DNA from: Gemmatimonadota bacterium
Lineage (GTDB): Bacteria > GCA-2686955
Direction: 5' to 3'
Assembly (NCBI GenBank): GCA_026991065.1
Contig: JALXCG010000650.1
Span: 1 to 13,751, forward strand
Length of the DNA: 13,751 nucleotides
The position numbers and the translations under genes were made by a program. The notes below the pieces were generated by a model. That model searched no databases, was not told the origin of the DNA, and worked only from the letters and a program-made list of their open reading frames with translations. Position 1 is the stretch's first letter; each line of letters starts with the position of its first letter. Shown here piece by piece: positions 1 to 7,411 of this stretch.

Positions 1-251
1 TGAAGAAGGAAGAGGGGGGGCGGCACACGCCTTTCTTCAAGGGCTATCGCCCGCAGTTCTATTTCCGCACCACGGACGTGACCGGGTCGGTCGAGTTGCC
101 CGAGGGGGTGGAGATGGTGATGCCGGGCGACAATGTCACCATCGTCCTGGAGTTGATCACTCCGATTGCCATGGAGGCGGGGCTGCGTTTCGCAATTCGC
201 GAAGGTGGGCGGACCGTGGGTGCCGGCGTCATTGCCGAGATTTTCGAGTAG
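1..251 (+). CDS. tuf: Elongation factor Tu, C-terminal end (5' truncated by window)
   Basis: EF-Tu is the GTPase that delivers aminoacyl-tRNA to the ribosomal A site. Only the last 82 complete codons are here, in the frame ending at the TAG at 249-251. They encode most of domain 3, the beta-barrel that contacts the tRNA T stem. Recognisable family motifs are GRHTPFF near the start, [22 protein letters not shown], and the ending [15 protein letters not shown]. The G domain lies upstream of the window. The gene is followed after only 12 bases by rpsJ, so the str cluster (normally rpsL-rpsG-fusA-tuf) appears to run directly into the S10 cluster. Identification is certain; only the 5' end is missing. 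Confidence 0.98.
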   Translation, partial: KKEEGGRHTPFFKGYRPQFYFRTTDVTGSVELPEGVEMVMPGDNVTIVLELITPIAMEAGLRFAIREGGRTVGAGVIAEIFE

Positions 252-263
252 GCGGTTAGTGTA

Positions 264-572
264 GTGGCGAGTCAGAACATTAGAATTCGGCTAAAGGCTT
301 ACGATCACAAGACGCTGGACAGCTCTGCGAGTCGCATCGTCGAGACCGCAAAGCGAAACGGCGCGCGCATCTCGGGGCCGATTCCCTTGCCGACCAAGCG
401 TACGGTTTATACCGTGAATCGCAGTCCACATGTCGACAAGAAATCGCGCGAGCAATTCGAAGTTCGTGTGCACAAGCGCCTGATCGATATTTTGGAGTCG
501 ACCCCCGCCACGGTGGATGCGTTGATGAAACTTGATTTGCCGGCAGGCATAGACATCGAGATCAAGGTCTGA
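264..572 (+). CDS. rpsJ: 30S ribosomal protein S10
   Basis: S10 sits in the head of the small subunit and, as NusE, partners NusB in transcription antitermination and can link RNA polymerase to the ribosome through NusG. The 102-residue product is the usual family length. It carries the S10 hallmarks [14 protein letters not shown] near the N-terminus, GPIPLPTK in the middle and HKRLIDI before the C-terminal strand. The start is GTG at 264, preceded at 8 bases by AGGCGG (250-255), one mismatch from a consensus Shine-Dalgarno; this ribosome-binding site overlaps the tuf stop. With only 12 bases after tuf there is no room for the long S10 leader through which L4 controls this operon in E. coli. 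Confidence 0.97.
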   Translation: MASQNIRIRLKAYDHKTLDSSASRIVETAKRNGARISGPIPLPTKRTVYTVNRSPHVDKKSREQFEVRVHKRLIDILESTPATVDALMKLDLPAGIDIEIKV

Positions 573-665
573 TTTGTAGACATTGCTCCAGAGTCCGCTG
601 CACAGCGGTGGACTCCCTGACAGCGGGTTGAGGGCACGAACGTGTTCCTACCCGGGAGGAAAAGA
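573..665 (+). promoter_or_regulatory. rpsJ-rplC spacer with stem-loop
   Basis: This 93-base spacer is longer than most in the locus. Positions 591-615 form a strong stem-loop: GAGT (591-594) pairs with ACTC (612-615), and CCGCT (595-599) pairs with AGCGG (604-608) around the loop GCAC, with TGG bulged on the 3' side. No T-run follows, so it does not look like an intrinsic terminator. The rplC ribosome-binding site GGAGGA lies at 655-660. A regulatory or RNA-processing role is inference only. Confidence 0.4.
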
Positions 666-1280
666 ATGATAGGCCTAATTGGTCGCAAGATTGGAATGAC
701 GCAGATTTTTGAGGAATCTGGCGAAGTCGTTCCTGCGACTGTTATAGAAGCCGGGCCCTGCCCGATTCTGCAGAAGAAGACGCCGGGGCGCGACGGTTAC
801 TCGGCCCTGCAGTTGGGATTCCTGGAGAAGAAGAAGTCGCGGGTGAAGAAGCCGGAGGCGGGGCAGGCGGCGCGTGCCGGTGTTTCCGTGCCGCAGCACG
901 TGCGGGAATTCCGGGCTGATGAACTCTCGGAGTACGAGATTGGCCAGGCCCTTACGGTCGAACTCTTCGCCCCTGGCGAGAAGGTCGCGGTTACCGGGCG
1001 CAGTAAAGGCCGCGGTTTTGCGGGTGTCTTGAAGCGGCACGGTATGCATGGCGGTGATGAAACACACGGCTGCATGGCCAAGCGAGTCCCCGGCTCTCTC
1101 GGATCTGCTGCTTATCCGGCACGTGTTTTCAAGGGGCGGCGCCTGCCGGGGCATATGGGTGATCGCCGCGTCACCGTTCGGAATCTCGAGATCGTGCGCG
1201 TAGATGCCGAGCGCAATGTTCTCGTGATTCGTGGAGCGGTTCCTGGTCCTCGAAATGGCATCTTGATGATCTGGAAGTAG
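666..1280 (+). CDS. rplC: 50S ribosomal protein L3
   Basis: L3 is a primary 23S rRNA binder needed early in 50S assembly; its internal loop reaches towards the peptidyl-transferase centre. The start chosen is ATG 666, five bases after GGAGGA, which gives the family N-terminus MIGLIGRKIGMTQIF and 204 residues. A GTG at 642 in the same frame would add eight atypical residues. Visible signatures are GRSKGRGFAGVLKRHG (residues about 111-126), the RVPGSLGS segment, and VRVDAERNVLVIRGAVPG near the C-terminus. Where E. coli L3 has the glutamine methylated by PrmB (AGQMG), this protein has histidine 163 (PGHMG), so that modification cannot occur here. First gene after the structured spacer; rplD follows after 10 bases. 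Confidence 0.98.
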   Translation: MIGLIGRKIGMTQIFEESGEVVPATVIEAGPCPILQKKTPGRDGYSALQLGFLEKKKSRVKKPEAGQAARAGVSVPQHVREFRADELSEYEIGQALTVELFAPGEKVAVTGRSKGRGFAGVLKRHGMHGGDETHGCMAKRVPGSLGSAAYPARVFKGRRLPGHMGDRRVTVRNLEIVRVDAERNVLVIRGAVPGPRNGILMIWK

Positions 1281-1290
1281 GAGGGAACCG

Positions 1291-1908
1291 ATGGCAGACG
1301 TGAAAGTCGTGAACGCTCAAGGGCGTGAAAGCGGCAGTACAGAATTGAAATTGGTTTCCGGCGCGGTCCGTGGTGCGGAGCACATCGTCTATGAGGCGGT
1401 GAAGATGTACCAGGCGAATCGCCGGCTTGGATCGGTTCACAAGAAAAATCGCTCGGCAGTCGCTGGCGGTCGTCGCAAGCCCTGGAAGCAAAAGGGAACC
1501 GGCCGCGCCCGTCAAGGTACGACTCGCGCGCCGCAATGGCGCGGCGGCGGACGTGCTTTTGCGCCCACCGAGCGCGATTACAGCTATCGAATCCCGCGCA
1601 AGATGCGGCAACTCGCGACCAAGCTGGTGCTCGACTCGAAAGCGGAGGAAGGGGCTCTGCGAGTCGTGGAGTCGTTTCCGGATTTCACCGGCAAGACGAA
1701 AGAGGTTGCTACTTTCCTTCGTGGAATGGGCTGGGAAGGGCAGCGGGTGTTGATTCTGCTGGACCGTGTTCCCGCCAGTTTGCTTCGGGCAGCGAAGAAC
1801 ATCCCGGGCGTAGTTGTTGGCCGTTACGCCGAGACCAACGCCCATCAGGTCATTTACGCGCAGCGGGTCCTGGTGGAGCGGGCGGCGCTGGTTAGCGGGC
1901 AGGAGTAG
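1291..1908 (+). CDS. rplD: 50S ribosomal protein L4
   Basis: L4 binds domain I of 23S rRNA and pushes a long basic loop into the exit tunnel, where with L22 it forms the constriction. The 205-residue length is normal. The tunnel loop is clear at about residues 60-90, containing GRRKPWKQKGTGRARQG and RGGGRAFAP. ATG 1291 follows AGGAGGG with good spacing, and the ribosome-binding site overlaps the rplC stop. In E. coli L4 represses its own operon through the S10 leader; no such leader lies upstream of rpsJ here, so that control is either absent or placed elsewhere. The C-terminal region is less conserved than the loop but keeps the usual fold pattern. It abuts rplW with no spacer. Confidence 0.98.
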   Translation: MADVKVVNAQGRESGSTELKLVSGAVRGAEHIVYEAVKMYQANRRLGSVHKKNRSAVAGGRRKPWKQKGTGRARQGTTRAPQWRGGGRAFAPTERDYSYRIPRKMRQLATKLVLDSKAEEGALRVVESFPDFTGKTKEVATFLRGMGWEGQRVLILLDRVPASLLRAAKNIPGVVVGRYAETNAHQVIYAQRVLVERAALVSGQE

Positions 1909-1911
1909 ATG

Positions 1912-2199
1912 ATGGATCCTCGGAACGTACTGGTGCGTCCCCTCCTCACGGAGAAGGGCACCCATATCAAAGACACCGAGAACAAGTACATCTTCGAGGT
2001 GCGGGTCGATGCGAACAAAATCCAGATAAAGCGGGCGATCGAGGAGATCTTTGACGTCCGCGTGGAAAAGGTCGCGACGATGAACCGGCTCGGAAAAATG
2101 AAGCGAGTGCGTTATCGCACCGGCCGCAAGCGCAGTTGGAAGAAGGCGATCGTGACCCTGGCTGACGGGCACGCACTGGAACTCTTCGAGGGGGTCTAG
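1912..2199 (+). CDS. rplW: 50S ribosomal protein L23
   Basis: L23 lies at the tunnel exit and is the docking site for trigger factor, SRP and the Sec translocon. The start region is ATGATG at 1909-1914. The second ATG (1912) is chosen because AGGAG (1901-1905) is six bases from it but only three from the first, giving 95 residues; a start at 1909 would add one methionine. The N-terminal motif VRPLLTEKGTH contains the conserved glutamate (residue 14) equivalent to the E. coli L23 residue that contacts trigger factor. The tail GRKRSWKKAIVTLADG matches the family's C-terminal RNA-binding block. The ribosome-binding site lies inside the end of rplD, so translation is probably coupled. Confidence 0.97.
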   Translation: MDPRNVLVRPLLTEKGTHIKDTENKYIFEVRVDANKIQIKRAIEEIFDVRVEKVATMNRLGKMKRVRYRTGRKRSWKKAIVTLADGHALELFEGV

Positions 2200-2233
2200 C
2201 GCCGAGGCGCCCCGGTAGCGAGGTTGTTGGAAC

Positions 2234-3058
2234 ATGGGAATTAGAACATTCAAGCCGACGAGTCCGTCTCTGCGCTATAAGAGTATCTCCACTTTTGAGG
2301 AGATCACTCGTTCCACGCCGGAGAAGTCGTTGCTGGCTCCGCTTAAGAAGAGCGGCGGGCGGAACAATCACGGCCGCGTTACCTCGCGGCACCGAGGTGG
2401 CGGACACAAGCGCCGCTACCGCATCGTCGATTTCAAGCGGGACAAGGTCGGCGTGCCCGCCCGCGTGGTCAGCATCGAATACGATCCGAACCGCAGCGCG
2501 AGAATTGCTCTGGTTCATTACGCAGACGGTGAGAAGCGCTATGTGGTCGCACCCGCGGGACTGGCAGTGGGCGATCTTCTGCACTCCGGACCCGATGCTC
2601 CGCTGAAGGCTGGGAACTCCCTGCCGTTGCGGCGGATTCCGCAGGGATCGACGATCCATAATGTGGAGTTCTTCCCCGGGCGTGGAGCACAGATTGCTCG
2701 CTCTGCCGGGGCAGGCGCGACTCTCCTTGCGAAGGAGGAGCCGTATGCGCTGGTCAGAATGCCATCCGGCGAGATTCGACGCGTTTCGATGGACTGCACG
2801 GCGACGCTGGGGCAGGTGGGCAATGCCGACCACATGAACATTTCAATCGGCAAGGCAGGCAAGAGTCGCTGGCTCGGTCGTCGGCCTCATGTGCGCGGCG
2901 TAGCGATGAATCCTGTGGATCACCCGATGGGTGGCGGTGAAGGGCGCTCCTCCGGTGGCCGGCATCCATGCTCACCCTGGGGAATGCCGGCCAAGGGTTA
3001 CAAGACCCGCAAGAAGCGCAAGCCATCCAATCGCTACATTGTCAAAAGGCGGAAGTAG
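2234..3058 (+). CDS. rplB: 50S ribosomal protein L2
   Basis: L2 is a universally conserved 23S rRNA binder near the peptidyl-transferase centre and forms an intersubunit bridge. The 274 residues match the family length. The OB-fold and SH3-like domains are marked by [17 protein letters not shown] (about 48-64), [15 protein letters not shown] and the C-terminal [16 protein letters not shown]. The histidine equivalent to E. coli His229, implicated in function, is kept (His230), but the second histidine of the usual DHPHGGG motif is methionine 232. ATG 2234 has only a modest ribosome-binding site, GAGG at 2219-2222. A small GCGCC/GGCGC inverted repeat follows the rplW stop in the 34-base upstream spacer. 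Confidence 0.98.
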   Translation: MGIRTFKPTSPSLRYKSISTFEEITRSTPEKSLLAPLKKSGGRNNHGRVTSRHRGGGHKRRYRIVDFKRDKVGVPARVVSIEYDPNRSARIALVHYADGEKRYVVAPAGLAVGDLLHSGPDAPLKAGNSLPLRRIPQGSTIHNVEFFPGRGAQIARSAGAGATLLAKEEPYALVRMPSGEIRRVSMDCTATLGQVGNADHMNISIGKAGKSRWLGRRPHVRGVAMNPVDHPMGGGEGRSSGGRHPCSPWGMPAKGYKTRKKRKPSNRYIVKRRK

Positions 3059-3061
3059 GTC

Positions 3062-3349
3062 ATGCCCCGATCAGTCTCCAAGGGCCCCTTTATCGAGCCC
3101 AAGTTGCAGAAAAGAATTGAAGAGATGAACAAGAGCGCGGAAAAGCGCGTCGTCAAGACCTGGTCCAGGCGCTCGACCATCTCACCGGACTTCGTGGGTC
3201 ACACGATCGCCATCCACAACGGAATGAAGTTCATTCCCGTGTATATCACCGAGAACATGGTGGGACACAAGTTGGGTGAATTCGCACCGACCCGAACTTT
3301 CAAAGGCCACGGTGGAAAGCTCGCCGAGCGCACCGTTCGCATCCACTAG
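3062..3349 (+). CDS. rpsS: 30S ribosomal protein S19
   Basis: S19 sits in the 30S head beside S13 and approaches the A-site tRNA and the B1a intersubunit bridge. The 95 residues include the start [15 protein letters not shown], the central [21 protein letters not shown] and the signature [18 protein letters not shown]. It starts three bases after the rplB stop, so its ribosome-binding bases (GGCGGAAGTAGG) lie within the end of rplB, consistent with coupled translation. Length and sequence are ordinary for the family and identification is secure. Confidence 0.98.
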   Translation: MPRSVSKGPFIEPKLQKRIEEMNKSAEKRVVKTWSRRSTISPDFVGHTIAIHNGMKFIPVYITENMVGHKLGEFAPTRTFKGHGGKLAERTVRIH

Positions 3350-3362
3350 TCGAGGAGAGATG

Positions 3363-3707
3363 ATGAATGCGATTGCGAAAGCAAGATACGTGCGTGTCAC
3401 GCCCCGCAAGGCGAGGGCGGTCGCGGACTTGGTGCGCGGCAAGAGTGTTCTTGATGCGCTGAGGACCCTCGACTTCACGCGGCGGGCGGCCGCGATTCCG
3501 GTCGCCAAGACCATTCGTTCCGCCGCGGCGAATGTGCGCAACGCCGAGGGTGGCGAAGAGATCGATTTCGGTGATCTCATGCTGAAAACCATATGCATTG
3601 ACGAAGGGCCATCGCAGAAGCGCTGGCGGCCGGCATCACGCGGGCAGATGCATCCTTATAAACGACGGACCAGCCACATCACGGTTACCGTAACAACGCG
3701 GTCGTAG
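3363..3707 (+). CDS. rplV: 50S ribosomal protein L22
   Basis: L22 binds all domains of 23S rRNA and extends a beta-hairpin along the exit tunnel opposite L4. Another ATGATG start occurs here (3360-3365). GAGGAG at 3352-3357 is five bases from the second ATG and two from the first, so 3363 is preferred (114 residues; 115 from 3360). A far upstream in-frame ATG at 3276 lies inside rpsS and is rejected. Motifs are RVTPRKARAVADLVRGK (about 11-27) and the hairpin region CIDEGPSQKRWRPASRG followed by KRRTSHITV. The hairpin tip RGQMHPYKRR differs from the E. coli version but keeps the basic character. The gene follows rpsS in a compact array. Confidence 0.97.
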   Translation: MNAIAKARYVRVTPRKARAVADLVRGKSVLDALRTLDFTRRAAAIPVAKTIRSAAANVRNAEGGEEIDFGDLMLKTICIDEGPSQKRWRPASRGQMHPYKRRTSHITVTVTTRS

Positions 3708-3743
3708 CTGGACCGGACGGGCGATTGGAAAGGGACCACGAGC

Positions 3744-4373
3744 GTGGGACAAAAGACTCATCCGATTGGATTTCGCCTCGGCTTCAATGTTCCATGGAAC
3801 TCGAGGTGGTTTAACGATAAGAACTTCGCTGATGATCTGCGCGAAGATCTGATGATCCGGCGTTATGTACGCCGGCGGCTGGAAAACGCGGACCTGTCTC
3901 GGGTCGAGATCGAGCGTGCATCCAATCGCATCACCTTGATTATCTGCACGGCCCGGCCCGGCTTGGTGATCGGGCAAAAAGGGCAGAAGGTGGATGCGCT
4001 GCGAGACGAGTTGCAGCACATCACCGGGCGGAATGTCTACATCACCATCCTTGAGGTCAAAGTTGCCGAATTGGATGCTGAACTGGTCGCCCAGCGGATC
4101 GCCAAGCAGCTCCAGTCCCGGGTGTCGTTTCGCCGTGCAATGAAGCGCGCGATGCAGCAGACCATGAGGTTCGGCGCGCAAGGCATCCGCATTCGGGTTG
4201 CGGGACGGCTCAATGGGGCAGAGATGGCGCGCACCGCATCCGTCCGAGAGGGAAAAGTTCCTCTGCATACGCTGCGTTCGGATATCGATTATGCGCAAGC
4301 GACGTCATTTACCACGTTTGGTACGATCGGTGTCAAGGTTTGGATTTGCAAGGGCGAAGCGGCTCCTCTGTAG
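3744..4373 (+). CDS. rpsC: 30S ribosomal protein S3
   Basis: S3 forms part of the mRNA entry channel with S4 and S5 and contributes to ribosomal helicase activity. The 209 residues are in the usual range, shorter than the 233 of E. coli because the C-terminal tail is shorter. The start GTG 3744 gives the canonical [13 protein letters not shown], with a weak AAAGGGA (about 3729-3735) upstream. The KH domain shows [16 protein letters not shown] with GXXG at residues 77-80. FRRAMKRAM contains Arg130, Arg131 and Lys134, matching the E. coli helicase residues Arg131, Arg132 and Lys135. The C-terminal domain has [22 protein letters not shown]. Spacing is 36 bases from rplV and 33 to rplP. Confidence 0.98.
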   Translation: MGQKTHPIGFRLGFNVPWNSRWFNDKNFADDLREDLMIRRYVRRRLENADLSRVEIERASNRITLIICTARPGLVIGQKGQKVDALRDELQHITGRNVYITILEVKVAELDAELVAQRIAKQLQSRVSFRRAMKRAMQQTMRFGAQGIRIRVAGRLNGAEMARTASVREGKVPLHTLRSDIDYAQATSFTTFGTIGVKVWICKGEAAPL

Positions 4374-4406
4374 TTCGCCCACTGGATCAATGGAGGATAT
4401 GTCGCC

Positions 4407-4832
4407 ATGTTGATGCCCAAGCGGACCAAGTACCGCAAGATGCAAAAAGGGCGTATGAAAGGCAAAGCCACCCGCGGGGCGACCCTCAGCTTTGGGAGTT
4501 GTGGCCTGCAGGCTACGCAGTGTGGCTGGATCAGCAGTCGTCAGATTGAAGCAGCGCGTGTTGCGATGACCCGCCATGTAAAACGTGGCGGCAAACTGTG
4601 GATCCGGGTCTTTCCGGACAAGCCGATCACGAAGAAGCCCGCCGAAACCCGAATGGGTAAGGGCAAGGGGTCACCTGAGTACTGGGTAGCGGTTGTAAAG
4701 CCGGGTCGCGTTCTCTTCGAGATGGAAGGGGTTGATCCGGAACTGGCCAAGCAGGCAATGCGGTTGGCGCAAATGAAGCTGCCTTTTCGGAGCCGGTTCA
4801 TTACGCGAAGTGATGCGGGAGGTACGCTGTGA
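4407..4832 (+). CDS. rplP: 50S ribosomal protein L16
   Basis: L16 is a late-assembling 50S protein that contacts the elbow of A-site tRNA and is needed for peptidyl-transferase centre maturation. ATG 4407 gives [16 protein letters not shown], matching the family N-terminus; GGAGG at 4392-4396 is ten bases upstream. The 141 residues include [30 protein letters not shown] and [19 protein letters not shown]. Arg82 in RMGKGKG corresponds to the E. coli arginine hydroxylated by YcfD; whether that enzyme exists here is unknown. The TGA stop overlaps the GTG of rpmC by four bases (GTGA at 4829-4832), implying coupled translation. Confidence 0.98.
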   Translation: MLMPKRTKYRKMQKGRMKGKATRGATLSFGSCGLQATQCGWISSRQIEAARVAMTRHVKRGGKLWIRVFPDKPITKKPAETRMGKGKGSPEYWVAVVKPGRVLFEMEGVDPELAKQAMRLAQMKLPFRSRFITRSDAGGTL

Positions 4833-5050
4833 ACGCCACGGAACTGCGGCAACAAACCCGGCAGGAACTTAACGAGCGGCTGATTGAACTTCAGGAAGAG
4901 GTTTTCAATCTTAGATTTCAGCTGGCCGCCCATCGCCAATTGGACAACCCTCACGCGATTCGTGCGGCGCGCAGAGAGATCGCGCGTATTCGTACGTTGC
5001 TCGGCGAGGATGATCGGGGTGTCTATCAACTCCCCAGGTCCGAAGACTGA
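4829..5050 (+). CDS. rpmC: 50S ribosomal protein L29
   Basis: L29 is a two-helix protein at the tunnel exit beside L23, part of the docking platform for SRP and the translocon. The 73 residues contain the diagnostic start [25 protein letters not shown] and the signature [19 protein letters not shown]. The start is GTG 4829, inside the end of rplP, six bases after GGGAGG (4817-4822). Predicted structure is almost wholly alpha-helical hairpin. The tail [10 protein letters not shown] is slightly longer than in E. coli. It opens the part of the locus that corresponds to the end of the S10 and start of the spc clusters. Confidence 0.96.
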   Translation: MNATELRQQTRQELNERLIELQEEVFNLRFQLAAHRQLDNPHAIRAARREIARIRTLLGEDDRGVYQLPRSED

Positions 5051-5086
5051 CGAACATCTGGGTGAAACGACACGGAAACGAGAACC

Positions 5087-5350
5087 ATGCCGACGAATGA
5101 CAGAGCACTGCGGAAGACCCGTAGCGGTCAAGTAGTAAGCGATAAGATGGATAAGACCATCGTTGTGGCGGTGGAGCGCCTGGTGCGCCACCCGATCTAC
5201 GGTCGCGTTGTCCGGAGGACAAAACGCTACAAGGTCCACGACGAGGAAAACGTCGCCAAGACCGGCGATGTTGTGGAATTGATGGAGACACGTCCTGTCA
5301 GCAAGCAGAAGCGGTGGCGTTTGGTCAAAGTGGTCCGTGCGGCCCGGTGA
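5087..5350 (+). CDS. rpsQ: 30S ribosomal protein S17
   Basis: S17 is an OB-fold primary binder of the 16S rRNA 5' domain. The 87-residue product shows the family core [37 protein letters not shown] and [23 protein letters not shown] 5087 is preceded only by a poor GGAAA (5074-5078), so initiation may rely on ribosomes finishing rpmC 36 bases upstream. Residues 1-10 are variable in the family. Identification is secure from the strongly conserved S17 signature. Confidence 0.97.
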   Translation: MPTNDRALRKTRSGQVVSDKMDKTIVVAVERLVRHPIYGRVVRRTKRYKVHDEENVAKTGDVVELMETRPVSKQKRWRLVKVVRAAR

Positions 5351-5387
5351 TTCATCGCCCGGAGCAACGGGCACGGAGGGCTGAGCC

Positions 5388-5756
5388 ATGATCCAGTCTG
5401 AAACACGAGTAAAGATCGCCGACAACTCCGGCGCCAAAGAAGCACTCTGCATCAAGGTTCTCGGCGGCACCAGGCGGCGCTATGCATCGGTCGGAGACGT
5501 CATCGTCATCGCGGTTAAGGACGCGGTACCTGGCGGCGGAGTAAAAAAGGGCGAGGTCACGCGCGCAGTTGTGGTCCGCACGAAGAAAGAGATCCGGCGC
5601 AAGGACGGCACGTACATCAAGTTCGATGAAAACGCAGCGGTCGTCATCAACGAACAGAAGGAGCCGAAAGGGACACGTATTTTCGGGCCGGTCGCACGCG
5701 AACTGCGCGAAAAGGCTTATATGAAGATCGTCTCGCTCGCCCCTGAGGTTATCTGA
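5388..5756 (+). CDS. rplN: 50S ribosomal protein L14
   Basis: L14 is a beta-barrel protein at the subunit interface; it contacts 16S rRNA in bridge B8 and is the docking site of the silencing factor RsfS. The 122 residues are exactly the usual length and highly conserved: [17 protein letters not shown] at the start, [20 protein letters not shown] in the middle, FDENAAVVI and the ending [25 protein letters not shown] 5388 has GGAGG at 5375-5379. The 37-base spacer contains a five-pair hairpin (GCCCG 5357-5361 with CGGGC 5368-5372) just before the ribosome-binding site. Confidence 0.98.
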   Translation: MIQSETRVKIADNSGAKEALCIKVLGGTRRRYASVGDVIVIAVKDAVPGGGVKKGEVTRAVVVRTKKEIRRKDGTYIKFDENAAVVINEQKEPKGTRIFGPVARELREKAYMKIVSLAPEVI

Positions 5757-5790
5757 CCCGGCGCTGAGTACCGGACTGAGGAACAATCCA

Positions 5791-6105
5791 ATGGCAAGGA
5801 AGATCAAGAAAGGCGATGAAGTGATCGTCCTGCGCGGCAACCATCGCGGCGCAAGGGGCGAAGTGCTCTCCGTTCTGACCGACAAGGAGCGGGTAATCGT
5901 CAAGGGCGTGAACATTGTCAAGCGACATACGAAACCGCGTGGAACCCAGCAAGGCGGGATCTTCGAGAAAGAGGGTTCCATTGCGATCTCGAATGTAATG
6001 CTGATCGATCCCGAGACGGAGCGAGCGACCCGCGTTGGCTTCAAGGTGCAGGATGACGGTCGCAAGGTACGCATTGCGCAAAAAAGCGGTAAGACGCTGG
6101 ACTGA
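5791..6105 (+). CDS. rplX: 50S ribosomal protein L24
   Basis: L24 is one of the two initiators of 50S assembly and also lines the outer tunnel exit. The 104 residues carry the KOW motif at the N-terminus ([20 protein letters not shown], about residues 6-25), followed by [12 protein letters not shown], where His-Thr-Lys-Pro is typical, and [17 protein letters not shown] 5791 follows GAGGA (5778-5782) with eight bases between. Length matches E. coli. It is followed by rplE after 22 bases containing a small hairpin, TGATC/GATCA at 6103-6115, which overlaps the rplX stop codon. Confidence 0.98.
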   Translation: MARKIKKGDEVIVLRGNHRGARGEVLSVLTDKERVIVKGVNIVKRHTKPRGTQQGGIFEKEGSIAISNVMLIDPETERATRVGFKVQDDGRKVRIAQKSGKTLD

Positions 6106-6127
6106 TCTCGGATCAAGGAAGCGAAGA

Positions 6128-6697
6128 ATGACTGAGCAAGTGGCAACCGAAAAACGCCGAAACCGGCTGGCTGAGAAGTACCGCGAAGAAGTCGCGCCAC
6201 AAATGATGGAGCGTTTTCAGTATGGGAACCAAATGCGGATTCCCAAGTTGGAGAAGATCGTTCTCAACATGGGAGTGGGGCGGGCGACGCAGAACAAGAA
6301 GCTGCTCGAAGGAGCGGTGAACGATCTCACCCGGATCGCCGGCATGAAGCCGGTCGTAACCCGGGCGCGGAAGTCGATCTCCAACTTCAAGCTCCGCGAA
6401 GGCATGCCGATCGGCTGCATGGTCACCTTGCGAGGGGAACGCATGTATGAGTTCCTCGACAAGCTGATCGGGGTGGCCATTCCGCGCATCCGCGACTTTC
6501 GCGGGATCCCATCGAAGTCCTTCGACGGACGTGGCAACTACACTTTGGGAATCAGTGAGCAGATAATTTTTCCCGAAATCGACTTCGACAAGGTCGACGA
6601 GGTTCGGGGTTTGGATATTACATTTGTGACCACGGCGAAGACCGACGAAGAGGGCAGGGAGCTCCTCACGCGGATGGGAATGCCGTTCCGTAAGTAG
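6128..6697 (+). CDS. rplE: 50S ribosomal protein L5
   Basis: L5 binds 5S rRNA in the central protuberance, contacts P-site tRNA and forms bridge B1b with S13. ATG 6128 is chosen because AAGGAAG lies just upstream and the family begins about here, giving 189 residues. An in-frame start at 6035 lies within rplX and would add 31 unrelated residues. Motifs are [14 protein letters not shown] (about 37-50), [39 protein letters not shown] and [13 protein letters not shown] near the end. The N-terminal ten residues are longer than in E. coli (179). In E. coli S8 represses the spc mRNA at the rplE start; only a small hairpin is visible at that place here. Confidence 0.97.
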   Translation: MTEQVATEKRRNRLAEKYREEVAPQMMERFQYGNQMRIPKLEKIVLNMGVGRATQNKKLLEGAVNDLTRIAGMKPVVTRARKSISNFKLREGMPIGCMVTLRGERMYEFLDKLIGVAIPRIRDFRGIPSKSFDGRGNYTLGISEQIIFPEIDFDKVDEVRGLDITFVTTAKTDEEGRELLTRMGMPFRK

Positions 6698-6715
6698 CGG
6701 AGGAGATTGGGGCTC

Positions 6716-6985
6716 ATGGCTCGAAAATGCATGATTGAACGTGAAAAAAGGCGCAAGGCTTTGGTTGAGAAGTATGCACGCAAACGCGAAGAACTCAAGA
6801 AGGCCGGCGCTCACGCGGAATTGGCCGCGCTGCCGCGCAATTCCGCTCCGGTTCGGCTGCGCAACCGTTGTGTTCTCTCGGGCCGGTCGAGAGGCTACAT
6901 GCGGAAGTTCGGCCTTAGCCGTATCAAGTTTCGGGAACTGGCTTTGCGCGGTGAGATTCCCGGGGTCGTTAAGGCGAGTTGGTAG
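6716..6985 (+). CDS. rpsN: 30S ribosomal protein S14, 89-residue zinc-free form
   Basis: S14 sits in the 30S head near S3, S10 and S19. ATG 6716 gives [20 protein letters not shown] and 89 residues, after GGAGGAG at 6699-6705. A TTG at 6707 would add three residues and is not needed. The core [13 protein letters not shown] and [18 protein letters not shown], and the ending [11 protein letters not shown], are diagnostic. Only two cysteines (residue 5 and the one in NRC) are present and there is no CXXC pair, so this is the zinc-independent type. It lacks the roughly 12-residue insert of the 101-residue E. coli protein. It resembles in length the zinc-free paralogue of Bacillus, but here it is the copy in the main operon. 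Confidence 0.97.
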   Translation: MARKCMIEREKRRKALVEKYARKREELKKAGAHAELAALPRNSAPVRLRNRCVLSGRSRGYMRKFGLSRIKFRELALRGEIPGVVKASW

Positions 6986-7012
6986 ACCATCAGCAGAGAA
7001 GGATTTGAAATC

Positions 7013-7411
7013 ATGGTCATGACTGACCCAATCGCGGACTTCCTCACCAGAATCCGGAATGCAAAACAGGCCGGGCACCGTCGATTGCAGATGCCGGCCT
7101 CGAAAATCAAGAGTGCGCTGGCGGCCATTCTGCGCGACGAGGGCTATATCCGGGATTACAAGACCGTGGATGAGGGGCCCCAGGGGACTCTTGTACTCTG
7201 GCTGAAGTATGACGCAGAGGGGAATTCCGCGATCCAAGGGATCAAGAGAGTCAGCCGCCCTGGCCTTCGTAAGTACGTTCCGAGTAGTGAGCTTCCCCGT
7301 GTTCTGGGCGGGCTCGGTATCGCCATTCTTTCCACTTCGCAGGGCGTCATGACGGGAAAGTCCGCGACAAAACTCGGGGTGGGCGGCGAAGTACTCTGTT
7401 TCGTTTGGTAA
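7013..7411 (+). CDS. rpsH: 30S ribosomal protein S8
   Basis: S8 is a primary binder of the 16S central domain and, in E. coli, the translational repressor of the spc operon. The 132-residue product begins MVMTDPIADFLTRIRNA, a common family start; ATG 7013 is preferred over the ATG two codons later (7019) on that ground, with AGAAGGA about ten bases upstream. Other motifs are PASKIKSALAAILRDEGYI, SRPGLRKYV and the invariant C-terminal block GVGGEVLCFVW. The ending is intact, so the unusual spacer that follows is not a broken end of rpsH. Confidence 0.98.
   Translation: MVMTDPIADFLTRIRNAKQAGHRRLQMPASKIKSALAAILRDEGYIRDYKTVDEGPQGTLVLWLKYDAEGNSAIQGIKRVSRPGLRKYVPSSELPRVLGGLGIAILSTSQGVMTGKSATKLGVGGEVLCFVW

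Noticed and set aside
642-665. Upstream GTG start for rplC
   Set aside because: The added residues do not match L3, and the strong GGAGGA serves ATG 666.
1171-2253. A 360-codon open frame on the minus strand across rplD and rplW
   Set aside because: Shadow of well-identified plus-strand genes; no family motifs.
3276-3362. Long N-terminal extension of rplV inside rpsS
   Set aside because: The extension is the out-of-frame reading of rpsS; GAGGAG positions the start at 3360 or 3363.
4541-5470. A 309-codon minus-strand open frame opposite rplP, rpmC and rpsQ
   Set aside because: Fully antisense to conserved genes and without recognisable domains.
6035-6127. N-terminal extension of rplE into rplX
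   Set aside because: These residues are the alternate frame of rplX; a purine-rich ribosome-binding site precedes ATG 6128.
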